From positions 806,001-870,000 of the forward strand of contig JALUTQ010000035.1 of assembly GCA_032718865.1 (NCBI GenBank): 64,000 bases of DNA. Reading direction: 5' to 3'. How positions within the stretch are numbered: position 1 is the first letter of the stretch; each line of letters begins with the position of its first letter. The notes beneath the pieces are model-generated. The model was not told where the DNA came from. It was given only the letters and a program-made list of their open reading frames with translations, and searched no databases. The position numbers and the translations under genes are program-made. This DNA is from Tilletia caries. Its lineage: Eukaryota; Basidiomycota; Exobasidiomycetes; Tilletiales; Tilletiaceae. Shown piece after piece: positions 28,928-40,271 of this stretch.

Positions 28928-31900
28928 TCACCAGCTCGTATTGAAGCGCTGCAGCACGACAGCCGCCTCCTCCGCATCTTTTTGAGCCCGTTTCCTGTGC
29001 GGCAAGATAAGAGACAATATGGAGATGAGGAGCGAGTGATCACGAAGAGAGCATGAGGCCCTCTCATCACTTATATCGAGGACTTACCGCTTGAAGAAGA
29101 TTGGACAGTCCTTGTTTGTGCAGAGCACATCTTGAGCCAAGGATCCCTGGCAGCGCTGGCAGCATGTCCACAGACGGGCGAACTCCACCTCGAGCGACGA
29201 GGCTCGCGCAAGCTGAAAAAGAGAAGGACAAGTTGAAGAACTCAGCAAAGGCATCAGGATGGAGCCATAGCTGCTGAAGAAGTAGGATTGACTTACTTTG
29301 TCGTAGTAAATGTCCGTCACCAAGGACCGGCAGTTCTTGCAAACGGGCGAGTCTGCAGAGATCAAAGAGGACTGTCAGAATCGAAAGCTCACAAAGTGCA
29401 CAACCGATTCATGACCACTCACTTGCATCCTCTCCTTTGAGCGGAGTGCGGCATCCCAGGCACAGCACCGACTTCACGGTGAACTTGAACAATGCACTTG
29501 CCGTTGAAGTCACGACTTGGACGGTACGCGTATGTTCTCCGGCGACTGCAAAATGGCGACAGAATGATTACGGAGGTTGTCAGTGATGCCAATCGTCTAG
29601 GAAGTTGGACAATTCCACTCACGGATTCCCTGTGCCTTGGGCCCAAGAATGGGCTCGAAAATGCGCATCAACGGCTTCGACAGTTGTTGCTCGAGGTAGT
29701 ACTTCGTATCGATCGGAATGTTGTGTTCCAGTACATAGAGCGGATCTTCGGATTTCTCGTAAGCTGCTGCGCCCTTGGAACCCTTTACAATGACGTACGC
29801 CACGCGATCTCCGAGAGCGGGTGCGGAACCTGCGTCTCGCTGTCGCATCCGGTTCGCCAACTCGACGTGTGCCTGCTTGCCTTCGTAGTTTTGCTTCGAG
29901 AGCGCCTTCGTGATGACCAGATGCGACATGTCAACCTTGTTCTGCAATAAGTCTGCAATCATCTGCTTCGCATAGCTGTGACCGCGCTTATGATGTTCAG
30001 TGGGGCTCAGACTACAAATATCATTTCAGGAGGAACTCACTCTTCAGCGGCCTTGACATCGCGGTCGATCAGCATCTTGCGCAAACAAGTGTCGATAACA
30101 GTCTGGACCAGCCGGCAGTTATCTCGCCGCACAGTCTGAGGTAGTTGTAACAGATCAGGTGCTGCTGATATCAATGATGATTCACCCGTTTCAACTCACC
30201 TCGATACCTTTCGTGTCCATCTTGTCGTACTTCTCCGGGTTGGTCCAATACAATCCAGCGTACCTCTTCTTGCTGATGAGCAGATAAGGGAAGTAGACTT
30301 TCTCGAATTCCAGCTTGATTGGCTTGACGAATGTCTTCGATACCAAGGCAGCTGCCTCGGCTCCTGCAAAGGTGAATGTCTGTTTTTAATGACTCTTCAC
30401 AGTACAGCGCAGAAGCGTTCAAAGTACGACTCACCCAGTGTCATCGCTTGCTTGAGATCTGGCGTGCCAAACTTGACCATGATCGAGTCTGTATCACCAT
30501 AGATGACATTTGCATCGTGCTCGTATCCATTCGCGATGGTGAACTGCTTCTCGACCTGCGTCTTGCTTTGCTCGATCATTTCTCGACCATACGCCGTGAC
30601 ACTCATGGAAATTTCCAAGCAGGGCAGCTTTCCCACTGTAGCCCCAGTGAATCCGTATACCGAATTCGCCGATATCTGGAGGGCACAATATGAAGTCAGT
30701 GATGCTGGGCAAATGGGCACGTGGAAGAATTATTTCACCTTCAACGCCAATTGTCGACCGTCAAGCACAGCGCGCTTGAAAGGATCCGTCTCGTTCTTCA
30801 AGTCAGCCTTGGCGCGCTTTCGTGCTGCCAATAGGTCTTCCAGTACCGTTGGCAACAAGCCCTTCCGCACGTCCGACTTGACAAAGCAGTCTGCCAAGGC
30901 GTAGACAGCAACCAGTCAGTTAAGCTCGAGGACGGTAGGGTGGACACGATGTACTCACTCTTGTTCGGTGTCAGCACGTAGTGTTCGCCTTCAACCAAAT
31001 TCAGACGCTCGATGGTTTTCTTGTCCAGAAGCGTGGTGTAGCACAAATTGTGTGCCATCATGATCGAAGGGTATAGCGACGCAAAATCTAGCGTAGCAAT
31101 TGGCTTGTTGTAGTATCCTTGCTTCGGCTCCAGAACAGTTGCACCCTCGTATGGATCTCCGTCGGTACCTGACTCAGATCCAGAAACAGATTGTGAGCGG
31201 TATGATAAAACCAGAAGTCCTGATGGGGTCTCTCACCTTCTGATTTCACCGCAGGGACCAGGTAGTTGTCCTCCATCGCCTTGCGGAACAGCTGCGAAAT
31301 GACCTTGATCTGCTGACCTCGAGACAGCAGGTAGTTGAAAGGCACGCCTGTCACTCTCGCCATCTCGATATAATTGATGAGGCACATCAGCTTGTCCATC
31401 AAGCGCTGTGGAAGATAGGCATCCTACAGACACAGAAGACGCCGGGTCAGTGCTCTTCCACTTGACGATTCACGGAGTGTGCAGCTCACCTTCAAACAGT
31501 ACACTGCCAAACGCCGTCTTGACTCTGGACCACCATTTTGCAACTCTGTGATCAGGGAGAAATGGACGTCTTCCTTTTGCTCTCCTGCAGCAGTGACCGA
31601 AGTTCAGAACCATGGACCCAGTCGCAAATGTAAGAGGCTCACTCACCCAGGAACTCGAAAGAGACGGAGTTCAGACTGTAACTGCGAAGTTTGTAGTCTC
31701 GCTGCATGACTTGGAGCATGTCGAGCTGGATCCGCCCCTGAAGCTCGGTGTGCTTTGAATCTCGGGTTCCGTAAGCCTTTGAAGAAAAGTGCGTGTCTTT
31801 TGTCTCCGTACGCGTCTCTGTGGCATTGTTGTCAATCAGAGACCGTGGTCAATGTTACGCTTCATGGGTATCACTCGCAGTTCACTCACTCTTCTCTCGA

Positions 31901-33648
31901 CCGAGGTACGGAAAGGCTTCTACTTTAAGGGATTTGGCGCGGTCCAGAAGGTAAGGAAAGTCGAAATTGGAGATGTTATACCCGATGACAATATCTGGAT
32001 CGACCTCTTGGACGAACTTCGACCATGCCATCAGCATCTCTCCCTCCTTGTCGTATGAGAGTACATGACTGCCCACTATGTGGGCGCACGTGTTCAACGT
32101 GAAGATGACCTTGATGAATGGTATCTTTTCCCCTGTGAATCCGAGAACGAGTATGTAAACCTCAGTTGAACGCTGCGGCTGGCGAAGGTGCTGAAGCGCT
32201 CACCTTGACGCGTGACCATGCAGGCAATCTGGATCACAGGGTCGACAGAGGCTTCCGGGAATACTCCCTTGCGACCAGCACATTCGATGTCGAAGCTCAG
32301 AATTCGTAGAGGAGCGATGTCGGAGAACTCGCCTTCCGGAGCATGGGAAACGAGAGCCGAGGCCCTGATATAGGCCGCGCGTCAGCAACCTAAGCACAGA
32401 TGGGACGATATGTAGCTCGACTTACTGGCATTCCGCCTCGATCTGGCAAAGAGAAATCTTCTGGGACTCGGGCAGGACTCTGTATTCCCCTTGCTTGAGT
32501 GTGAGCCAGTTCATGCCAACGATCTGTAGGAGGCAAAGGATGATTAAGCTGCATGCGACTTACATCGCGCTGTGAGGTCGGGACTTGCCTTGTGGTCTAT
32601 CATGAATCGCAGGGTGAAAGCGATGTTTTCAAACGTCTGACTCTGATCGCCAGTCTTCAACAGTTCCCTAAACGAGACTTCGCCTCTCTCGAAGGCGCGT
32701 GAGGACAAGAAAGAAGACAGTGTTGGCACGGTGGCACGGAACAGCATGTGCGAGACGTCTTGAATACTCATCTCGAACCTTGGGTAGCACGCGCAAGTCG
32801 TTAACCGTGATTTTGAGGAAGGCTGCGTCAGAGTCCCCAAAGTAGCCCATGAGGGTCTTCTTCATTACCATGACAACTTCGTGAACAGAGCCTTGTCCCC
32901 ATGAAGACTGTGTGAGCCGTTGCAGGTCAGTTCAATAAGCTTACGGGTGTTGACAAAATTGTGTGCACATACGTTGAGATGGTTGCCGAATGCTCGACAG
33001 TCGTCCTCAATGAAGCCGCGAGGGGCAGCAATGTAGAAGTAGGGAAGGAAGCCATCGACATGCACGAGCACTGAATGGCCGGTCTGTGAAGAGGGAAGAA
33101 AATATTGGGTTTTGTTGAGCACACGGCACAGAATGAAGACGAGAATCATTTGCTGATCACTGTACCTTGGTGACGCCATAGATTCGGATCTGGGGTCGCT
33201 GGCCGACGGCTTGTATCTCTTCCACATCGATCTGTTGAAATGCTGCGGAGCGGAGTCACCGACGGGCGAAGCGAAATAGTTTGAGTACGCCATGAGACCA
33301 GTACATCGTATGTGCTCGTGCTGATGTGGCTCACTGAGGTGTTCGTCGTCCGGATCAAAGTCGGGCAGCGCTGGACGAGGCCACGTTTCTTTGCCTTCTG
33401 CGGCGGCTGCGTCAGGATCAGGAGGAGGAGATCATCAGCAAGAATGCGGGAGCGCACACCGTGGAGAAGAACGGTACCGACTCACCCCCTTCTGCGCGTG
33501 CTTGCTTCTGCATACGTTGCAGTGTCTCCGCAAAGCCTGAGTCAGCGTGGGTGTCTGTTGCCTTCCGCTTGCCGCTTGCCTTGGAGCCAATCGTGGCTGC
33601 GGCGATGCCGTTGCTTGCGCGCGCAGATGGATTGAGAGCAACTGCCAT
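28928..33648 (-). CDS. POL3: DNA polymerase delta catalytic subunit
   Basis: B-family replicative polymerase in many exons. From ATG 33648 ([14 protein letters not shown]) the order is an N-terminal nuclear region, then exonuclease motif I ([16 protein letters not shown], about 32250-32300), Exo II in [19 protein letters not shown] (about 31990), Exo III near [15 protein letters not shown] (about 31390), polymerase motif A ending [16 protein letters not shown] (about 31030-31075), motif B in [15 protein letters not shown] (about 30640), and motif [13 protein letters not shown] (about 30490). The C-terminus has two cysteine clusters: [10 protein letters not shown] with VCKNCRS, and [19 protein letters not shown], the second known in this family to hold an iron-sulfur cluster. 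The last exon gives [20 protein letters not shown] and ends at 28928. All active-site acids are present. It ends tail to tail with the amine oxidase. Confidence 0.95.
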
Positions 33649-33755
33649 GCTGTACTATAATCTCAGCTGTGTAAGTCTAGAAAGAGCGATACAAGAGTTG
33701 ATGGGTGTCTTGTCAGCGCTGCGTATGCGAAAAGTGTTGGTTGTGAAGCGCGTCA

Positions 33756-33784
33756 ACGCGTGCATTGGTCTCGGCCGAACGCGT
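33756..33784. promoter_or_regulatory. Two MCB (MluI cell-cycle box) motifs upstream of POL3
   Basis: ACGCGT occurs at 33756-33761 and 33779-33784, 108-136 bp upstream of the POL3 start. In yeasts ACGCGT is the binding site of MBF, which drives G1/S expression of replication genes including DNA polymerases. Both spacing and target gene fit; binding here is inferred. Confidence 0.55.
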
Positions 33785-34076
33785 CTGAAGAGAATCACGT
33801 CGCGTCGCGTCGCTCTTCCTCCCGTTGGAGGGGTCACAAGTCTCATGACACCCACATACTGTTCTTGAGACTCAAACTTTTTTTTGGGGGGGGGGGCTTG
33901 TTTAGGCGTGTAGGCCTATACAGCTACGGTTACAAGTACGTGGCAGGAAAGATTGATGGTGAACCTGGAGCGGAACGAGAGACTCGTTACATACATCCTA
34001 GGCGCAGTATTACAGAGGCAGACGGTCCTTATATGGACATCAGACATGTCAGTGGTGACCGGTGACTGGCGCCCGC

Positions 34077-37000
34077 CCTTATATCGTTCATCCCCAATTC
34101 CACGTGGCTCGCAGAGCCACGTGTAATTTGCGATTTTCTTCCTCATGTTCCTTGTCTTGTCCTCTCTCTTGTTCTACCATTACTACTTCATCGTCACACA
34201 CTCTAAAGTTCTAGCTCAAGACAGCAGTTCAAGCATGCAGCGAACAAGCAAGGTCAAATGAATTCTCTGCGTACGAACATCTCAGCAGTTCGGCGCGCTG
34301 CTCTGATTTCGTTGTCTAGCTGTTCCAGAGCAGCTCTGCTGAGCCCGGCGTAGTTGTTGTGCTCTTGTAGGCGATTAAGCGCCTTCATGAGTCGTAGTGC
34401 CTCGTCGATGCTCGTTTGAACCAAGTCTTCCTTCTGTTGCTGATGTTTCGCCTCCAGTTCCGCGGCCTTCTGCGCATTTAGACTTTGCCCCGAAATCCCC
34501 GTTCTGTTTTTCTTCTTCCTCCGCTCCCCTTTCTCCCTGATGGCTGACCCCTCCTAGCTCCAATCCTTCAGCCGCACGAGTATCGCCTCCCGCTCCTGCC
34601 GCCTCTGCCTCTTCCGATGTCCTCGCCGTTCCAGGTATGCTGTTATTCGTGCTGGTGGATGCCCCTGGCTTTTTCCAACCGGGCGATTGGCTGGGACAGG
34701 AGGCGGGAGCACATGAACAAGTGCTTGCATGCCAGTCCGGTAGATTGAAACGACGGACAAGAACACCGGGACAGCTTGTCGTCTACAAAGTGTACCTGTA
34801 CCCCGTCCGAGCTCGTCACTTCGTACTATAGAGAAAAAGAACAAATAGCCCCATGAGATGAATCTGAAGTGTCACGTTGTAATTTTCTCGACGCAGTATG
34901 CTCACCGCTTCGCCATTCACACACTTTACCAAGGCACAAAGCTCCTGAAAGCTGAGCTCGTATGCCTTATGACGAGACTTTCTCTCTTGTCCACATAGAT
35001 GCGGTTTTTGTATTCCTGTGTGAAGGAAAGAGGCAGCAATATTAAACAGGCGTCAGCGAGGCAGAATGCGATAATGCCCACGGGTCATATCAACATACCA
35101 AGGTCACATTGCACCAGTCTGCGATAAAAGTCTGGCACAACCTCCCGCACTAGCACCTGCAAGACGCTGTCTACTCGCTGCAGCCGAATCATGCCCAAGT
35201 AGTTGACCTGGCCAAAAAAAACTGAATTGGGATTGAGTTGTCAGCGCATTGTCAGCCCCAGCTCTCATCAGCTGCCTACTCCTCCTCGCTTCTCTCAGAT
35301 CCAATCGACAATCGACAGGAGCTCACTTTCAGATTACCGTGCCAACCTTCAACCATGTTGTTGGTATCTATTCCGAAGTGTGCATGCTGTCGATGATGGA
35401 AGTATTACAGTCGTCAGAAGCAAAGACAGCAGCCAGCTGATAGTGCGCAGTCCGATACTACTCACCTTTCTGTAACACTTCGCCCAGTTCTGTGCGCTCC
35501 TCTTGTTCAGCCATTCTTTCTCAAAGTAGCGCGTGATGAGGGGCTGTTCCTCGCCCCATCTGAGAGTAAAGGCGCTGCGAGCCGCTTCGAACTGCTCCTC
35601 TGTTTCCGCTCGCTGCATGCTGCGCATGTCTTCTCTGCACCTGGACTGGAGAAATGCATTGGCTTCTCTGACTCCGGGGTCACGGCCTCAATGAACAATT
35701 GATGAAAAAGATACTTGTGTCAGTCAACAACAAGGAATCATCTCTTCCTTGCACCAGCAAGCAGCAACAGATGGCAGAGACCTCCTGTCCAACTGGACTC
35801 TGGCTCCAAATTCCAGTCGAGGTCGCGATGAGAGGAACAGTGTGAAGGACAGCAACAGCCAGCACACCATGCTTCTTCCAGCGGCCAAAGAGGGAAAGGG
35901 AGAGCTCAAGCAAGCAAGCGGGAAAAGGGATTAAGGGAAGCGCGGGATGTGGGAGGAAGTGAGGGAGAAGGAGAATGGGAAAAGGAGAAGAAGAAGGAGA
36001 GGGGATGTAACAGACTACTCACTGTCTCCAATCGCTTTGACCTTCGTCTCACGTTATCATCCCATGCTCGAAGCAGATGCCAAAGGCAGAGAAGAACTTG
36101 GGGTCGTGGTGTGAAGCCTGCGAACGCGTTGATGATGGCAGCACGCTCTGTTTCTGAGCAGTCGATCATCACGTCGGTCGGAGCTGGAATTTCCTTCTGC
36201 ACAAGCCACTGAAAGAATCGGGTCAATGGGATTCTTTAAAACGACGCCCAACACAACACAACAAAGGAGAGAGCAACATTCGTCAGCAGTCAGCACACAG
36301 CAATGCCAAATTGGCAGACACATCGCCTCGCGCAGCGTATGAGCGATCGGCAGCCAGACTCAGAGAGAAAAAACAGGGCACGGCACATTGGCACTCACTG
36401 AGTTTCTGAAGGTGTGATCATGAAGGCGAGAGGAATACCGGACCCCATGGAAGCACTGCGGACGATGATGGTCGTGAGGAAGATTTTTTCTTGCGCGGTT
36501 GCGCCTTTGCCCGTGTTGTGAGTGGAATCAACACACCACACCGAACTGCTGGGCGCGGAAAATTCCTGAACACAAAGATGAAAGACAAAGATACTTCAAA
36601 CTTGCACTTGTAGAGACAGCAACGTATCGGTTCTAGTTGCTGGCTGCTGGAAACGTAGATCGACTCACCTTTTTAGCCCACCTGGGCATGACAAAGATTG
36701 CCCAAACTGGCTCCGTCGCGGCACTGAGGGTTGCGTCATTCAGGAAGCTGGCCTCCCACCCTTCCTCGCGAAGACTTTCGGCCCAAAGCTGCAGAGACCT
36801 TAGGGCATCTGGGTCCTTCCTCGCTGTCTGCAGCTTGAGGCGCCTAACGGTGTTGTACACATCGTGGTATCGAATTCGAATACTGGCGCTGATTGAAGTG
36901 GTAGAAGATAAGACCTCGTCCTGAAAGAAATCCGCGTACAGAACATGCCATCAGTCAACATAATCGAGATGAGGCATGGTCAATCCACAGACCGCAGTGC

Positions 37001-38034
37001 ACTCACCTTGTGCATTGAGTGTATGGCAAGAAGCTCATCCATATCCATGCGCACAGAAGCCATGATCTCCTTGGCTGTTCTACCGCTCTTTACTTGGGTT
37101 TCGATCCACTCCTTAACCTCTCTTGAATTGCGTTGGCTGGCCAAGTCGGATATCGTTCCAACCGCATGCCCCTCGTGCCGCCAATGGTACTCGATATCCA
37201 AAAGACTATCTTGACGAGCTGGACCAGAGAGTATGGACAGGCTTTGAGTCTGGTCGAGAGTGTCTGCTTCAGCAAGCGGGGCGCGTATCGTGATCTTGAT
37301 CTTGGCGGGACAGTTGACCTATCCGTCCAAGTTCATTGACAAGGTCCACGACTGTCAGCCTCCTCAACACGCTCAAGCACTCTTGGGCCTCGGTATCACC
37401 CTGAGCTGCTCACCTTGACCGATGACGCGGCACCGCCTGTGATCCTACGCTTCTTGGGCGAGATCGAGTCCTTACTGCCTGATTGAAACGTGCCGCTACA
37501 CCCGCAGCGAGAAACGTACTTTGCCTCATAGGTAGTGGATGCGTTTGACGGTCGGGGAGTGTATCTACGAGCACCTGCCGCAGAAAACAAGGAGTTCGGA
37601 AGTTAGTCTCTGATGACAGAATGACTGATCCACGTTTGAGCCTGCATCAAAGGCAGACTGCTGACTGCACGTTAGTCATTGATGCTCACCGTCTTTGTGG
37701 CGCGACTTCCGCGTCCTGTTAGGATCACTGGGCGTCTTGAATGTGCAGTACCTGCCCAGAAACGCATCCAGCTCGGATTCGAGAAGTTGAAAGCACAGAG
37801 GCTCGGATTCAAAGATGCGTTCACCTAAGAGTCGGGTGGCATATAGTCTGTTGATGCCTTGTGGAGCCATAACGTGAGCGAAGCAGCTGATCGTGGATGT
37901 ACGCGTTCAGCAGACAGCAACCAAAGCGCGTCCTCTGGCTCAGGTCTCTCGAGGAGGCGCGTTCGCGCACTTGTTCTGCTCATGATCATGATCATTTCTG
38001 AAGCCACGTGGAATTGGGGATGAATGATATAAGG
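34077..38034 (-). mobile_element. Mutator-like (MULE) DNA transposon
   Basis: Inverted repeats of 33 bp with one mismatch: 34077-34109 begins CCTTATATCGTTCATCCCCA and ends CCACGTGGCT, and 38002-38034 is the reverse complement. They enclose a MULE-type transposase on the minus strand. True ends may lie slightly outside: GTCAGTGGTGAC at 34048-34059 and GTCAGGGGTGAC at 38034-38045 could be a target-site duplication, but the fit is imperfect. The element lies about 430 bp upstream of POL3. Confidence 0.75.
34643..37870 (-). CDS. MULE transposase with SWIM zinc finger, multi-exon
   Basis: The reading starts at ATG 37870 (MAPQGINRLYATRLL). In order: a Cys-rich patch (YVSRCGCSGTFQSG, about 37490) like a FAR1/FLYWCH zinc ribbon; DIEYHWRHEGHAVG; the MULE domain with catalytic Asp in VWCVDSTHNT (about 36530), IPLAFMITPSE, second Asp in DVMIDCSETERAAI (about 36160) with LLCLWHLLRAW, and the Glu in IDTNNMVEGWH (about 35370); and a C-terminal SWIM finger CSCPSFQSTGLACKH (about 34720-34770). 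Many short introns separate these. All three acidic residues are visible. I did not verify every junction, so cryptic frameshifts are possible. Confidence 0.75.
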
Positions 38035-39643
38035 TCAGGGGTGACGGGCGAGCGAATAATGGTGCTGTGTGTGTCACGTGGCGCTTCGACCAAATGCCGG
38101 AAGCTGCCACAGTCTTGAATCAACCCGCTTCCCAAGAACCGTGGTTCCCGGTTCCCTAAGTACATAACCTCATTTCACACTTTACGATTGCCAAAAAATC
38201 CCTCGCCCTCTCTGATCCCATTTCCCTCATTAGATTTCCGTCTCGTCACCTCTGCCGCTGGTCCTCTGATGCTGACATAACCCACAATGGTACTGAGATG
38301 GATGTCCTCAAGGTTCTCATCTCGGACTTCATTTATGTGCATGAGAGTTGCTGGGGAGTCGAATCAACTCCATTGGGAAGACCCATGAACCAGGTGCCAC
38401 AGGTGCCATTGGGAGAGTTGCTGGGGTTTTGTCCAAACACTTCGGACCACTTGAACCGCTTTTCACTACTCTGAGCGACCGTCCTTAAAGTGTCTATTTG
38501 ATTCGCTTATCGGACTCCCCTTTGTTCCGCCCGAAAACCACGCCAGGCGGGAAGAATAATGATGGCGTTGTTCTTCGTTATTGCTGTGATCGTGTGATCA
38601 TGTGCAATTATATAATTTCGGTTCCAATATATATAATCATCCATATCCTCAATAATTTCCCAATTCCCAACATGAAAAGAAAAAGGAAATAGACGAGCTT
38701 GCAGTTGGACAATGGACAGCTCACAGCTGCTGGGCCAGGAGACAGGTTCTCAGTCCGCAAGTTCCTGCATGGCGAGCGCAAACTGGAAACCTTCGGGAAA
38801 AGCCAGTCCACAGTCGACTGTCAAACATCTGGAACATCTGGACTTTCGCCTAGCCTCAGTGTCCCCAGGCTGCCCAGGTCGCTGAGCTGTGTGTGCGCTG
38901 ATGATCAAAGAATGATCACCCCCGATTCCAACTCAAACGTCACGTGACCATTTGAGCCGGATCGGGAGCGCCCAGCTCGCTGGGCAGCCTGGGTGCCTCC
39001 ACAAGCAGCTCCTTACATGTAAAATGGCCACTCAGCAGTCAGCACACACTCAGCCATAGTCTCATGCCCGCCCATAACAAAAAAGGTTTGACATCTGTGA
39101 GACGCGAACCCCAGACCTGAGGTTTTTTTAGTCACACACCATAGCCTCTATACGATCGGGGGTTTTCATCATTAATCAATTTTGAAATGTAAATTATATA
39201 CCACTGCTTCCAAAACTTTGTTGCTCAAGAGTCGGAAACAATGAAATGCGTGCATGGAATTGAGTCGCACGCAGCGGAGAGGACAGAATACCCAGACGAA
39301 GTCAAGCCTGTTGCGGTTACAAATCTCTCGAGCGCTCTCACCGTGCTCCGGAGCCTGGGGGTCCCGAATACTCCGGAGCCATGCTCAGGAAACACTCGCG
39401 AGAAGTTATTCGGGAACATATTTCTGAGACTCTGTGTAACCCTTCCCGAGCCATTTTCGCCGGAGTATCTCCCGAGAGCTCGACCTCATTTGGCGGTGTA
39501 GCGGACTGGACGATCCCCGATTCGTTCAAACGGTCACGTGAATGAATTGGGTCTCGGTATCACAACGGTTCGCTAGCTACGCCTGGGGATACTGAGGCTA
39601 ACTTTCGCCCATGTCGAGACCCTGATGGGCTGAATGAAGCTTC
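38035..39643. other. Intergenic between the MULE and the KDZ-like element
   Basis: No gene. It contains a short tandem-like duplication of GGTGCCA and GAGAGTTGCTGGG (38345-38420), an inverted repeat CCAGGCTGCCCAG (about 38865) / CTGGGCAGCCTGG (about 38981) around a CACGTGA core, the tRNA-like sequence at 39086-39160, and an AT-rich patch at 38605-38690. Confidence 0.4.
39086..39160 (-). other. tRNA-like / Pol III-type sequence
   Basis: The minus strand shows a box-A-like GTATAGAGGCTATGGTG and, about 40 nt later, a box-B-like GGGGTTCGCGTC, then a run of six T at about 39080 that could terminate Pol III. The stems do not form a proper cloverleaf and the anticodon loop is A-rich. It is probably a tRNA pseudogene or SINE head. 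Confidence 0.35.
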
Positions 39644-40271
39644 TACACCGCCAACCTTTTTAAATGGTCTAGGGAGGGTGGCGGGCCTGGGAGGGTCTGA
39701 AGACTGTCAGGGAGGGGTGTCAGAAACCTCCTAGACCCCTTTTTCAAAAGAGTTACTGTAGCATTTTGACAAAATCATCTTCAGACCGTTCCTGAGAGGG
39801 TCCTGTGAGTGTCTGTGCCTCGGAGGGTTCTCGTCCCTTTCGCAGCGGAGAATGCTGGGACCCTCCTGCCTTCAGAGGATTCCAAGACAGTCCCCACGAA
39901 GTCCTGCCAGAGGCATTTATCGTCTCAGGACCTCTCAGGACCCTACCAACCGCGGGCATCTCGTCGCCCTTTCGTCCAAGATCCCGCTCAACCCTCTTGG
40001 TGAGCCCTCCGAAGAGGCTGCTCTGCGCACAACCGCCTGCGACCCTTCTCTCAGGACCCTCTTGAACGCCATTGTGAGCTCAACCGGCGTGCGCAATTGC
40101 TCCATCTCCCAGACCTCAGCAGTCAGCTAACAGCTCCCCCCTTTCTCTCTTGTCTACGATCAGGGTCACCAAACGCTCAAGAGTCGCACATCCCCCTCTT
40201 CAAATTCCAGCGGTCTGCTCCCCTTTCCGCCTCTCGCAGTCTGGCCGGCTGGCCCAATTCGACTTACACAA

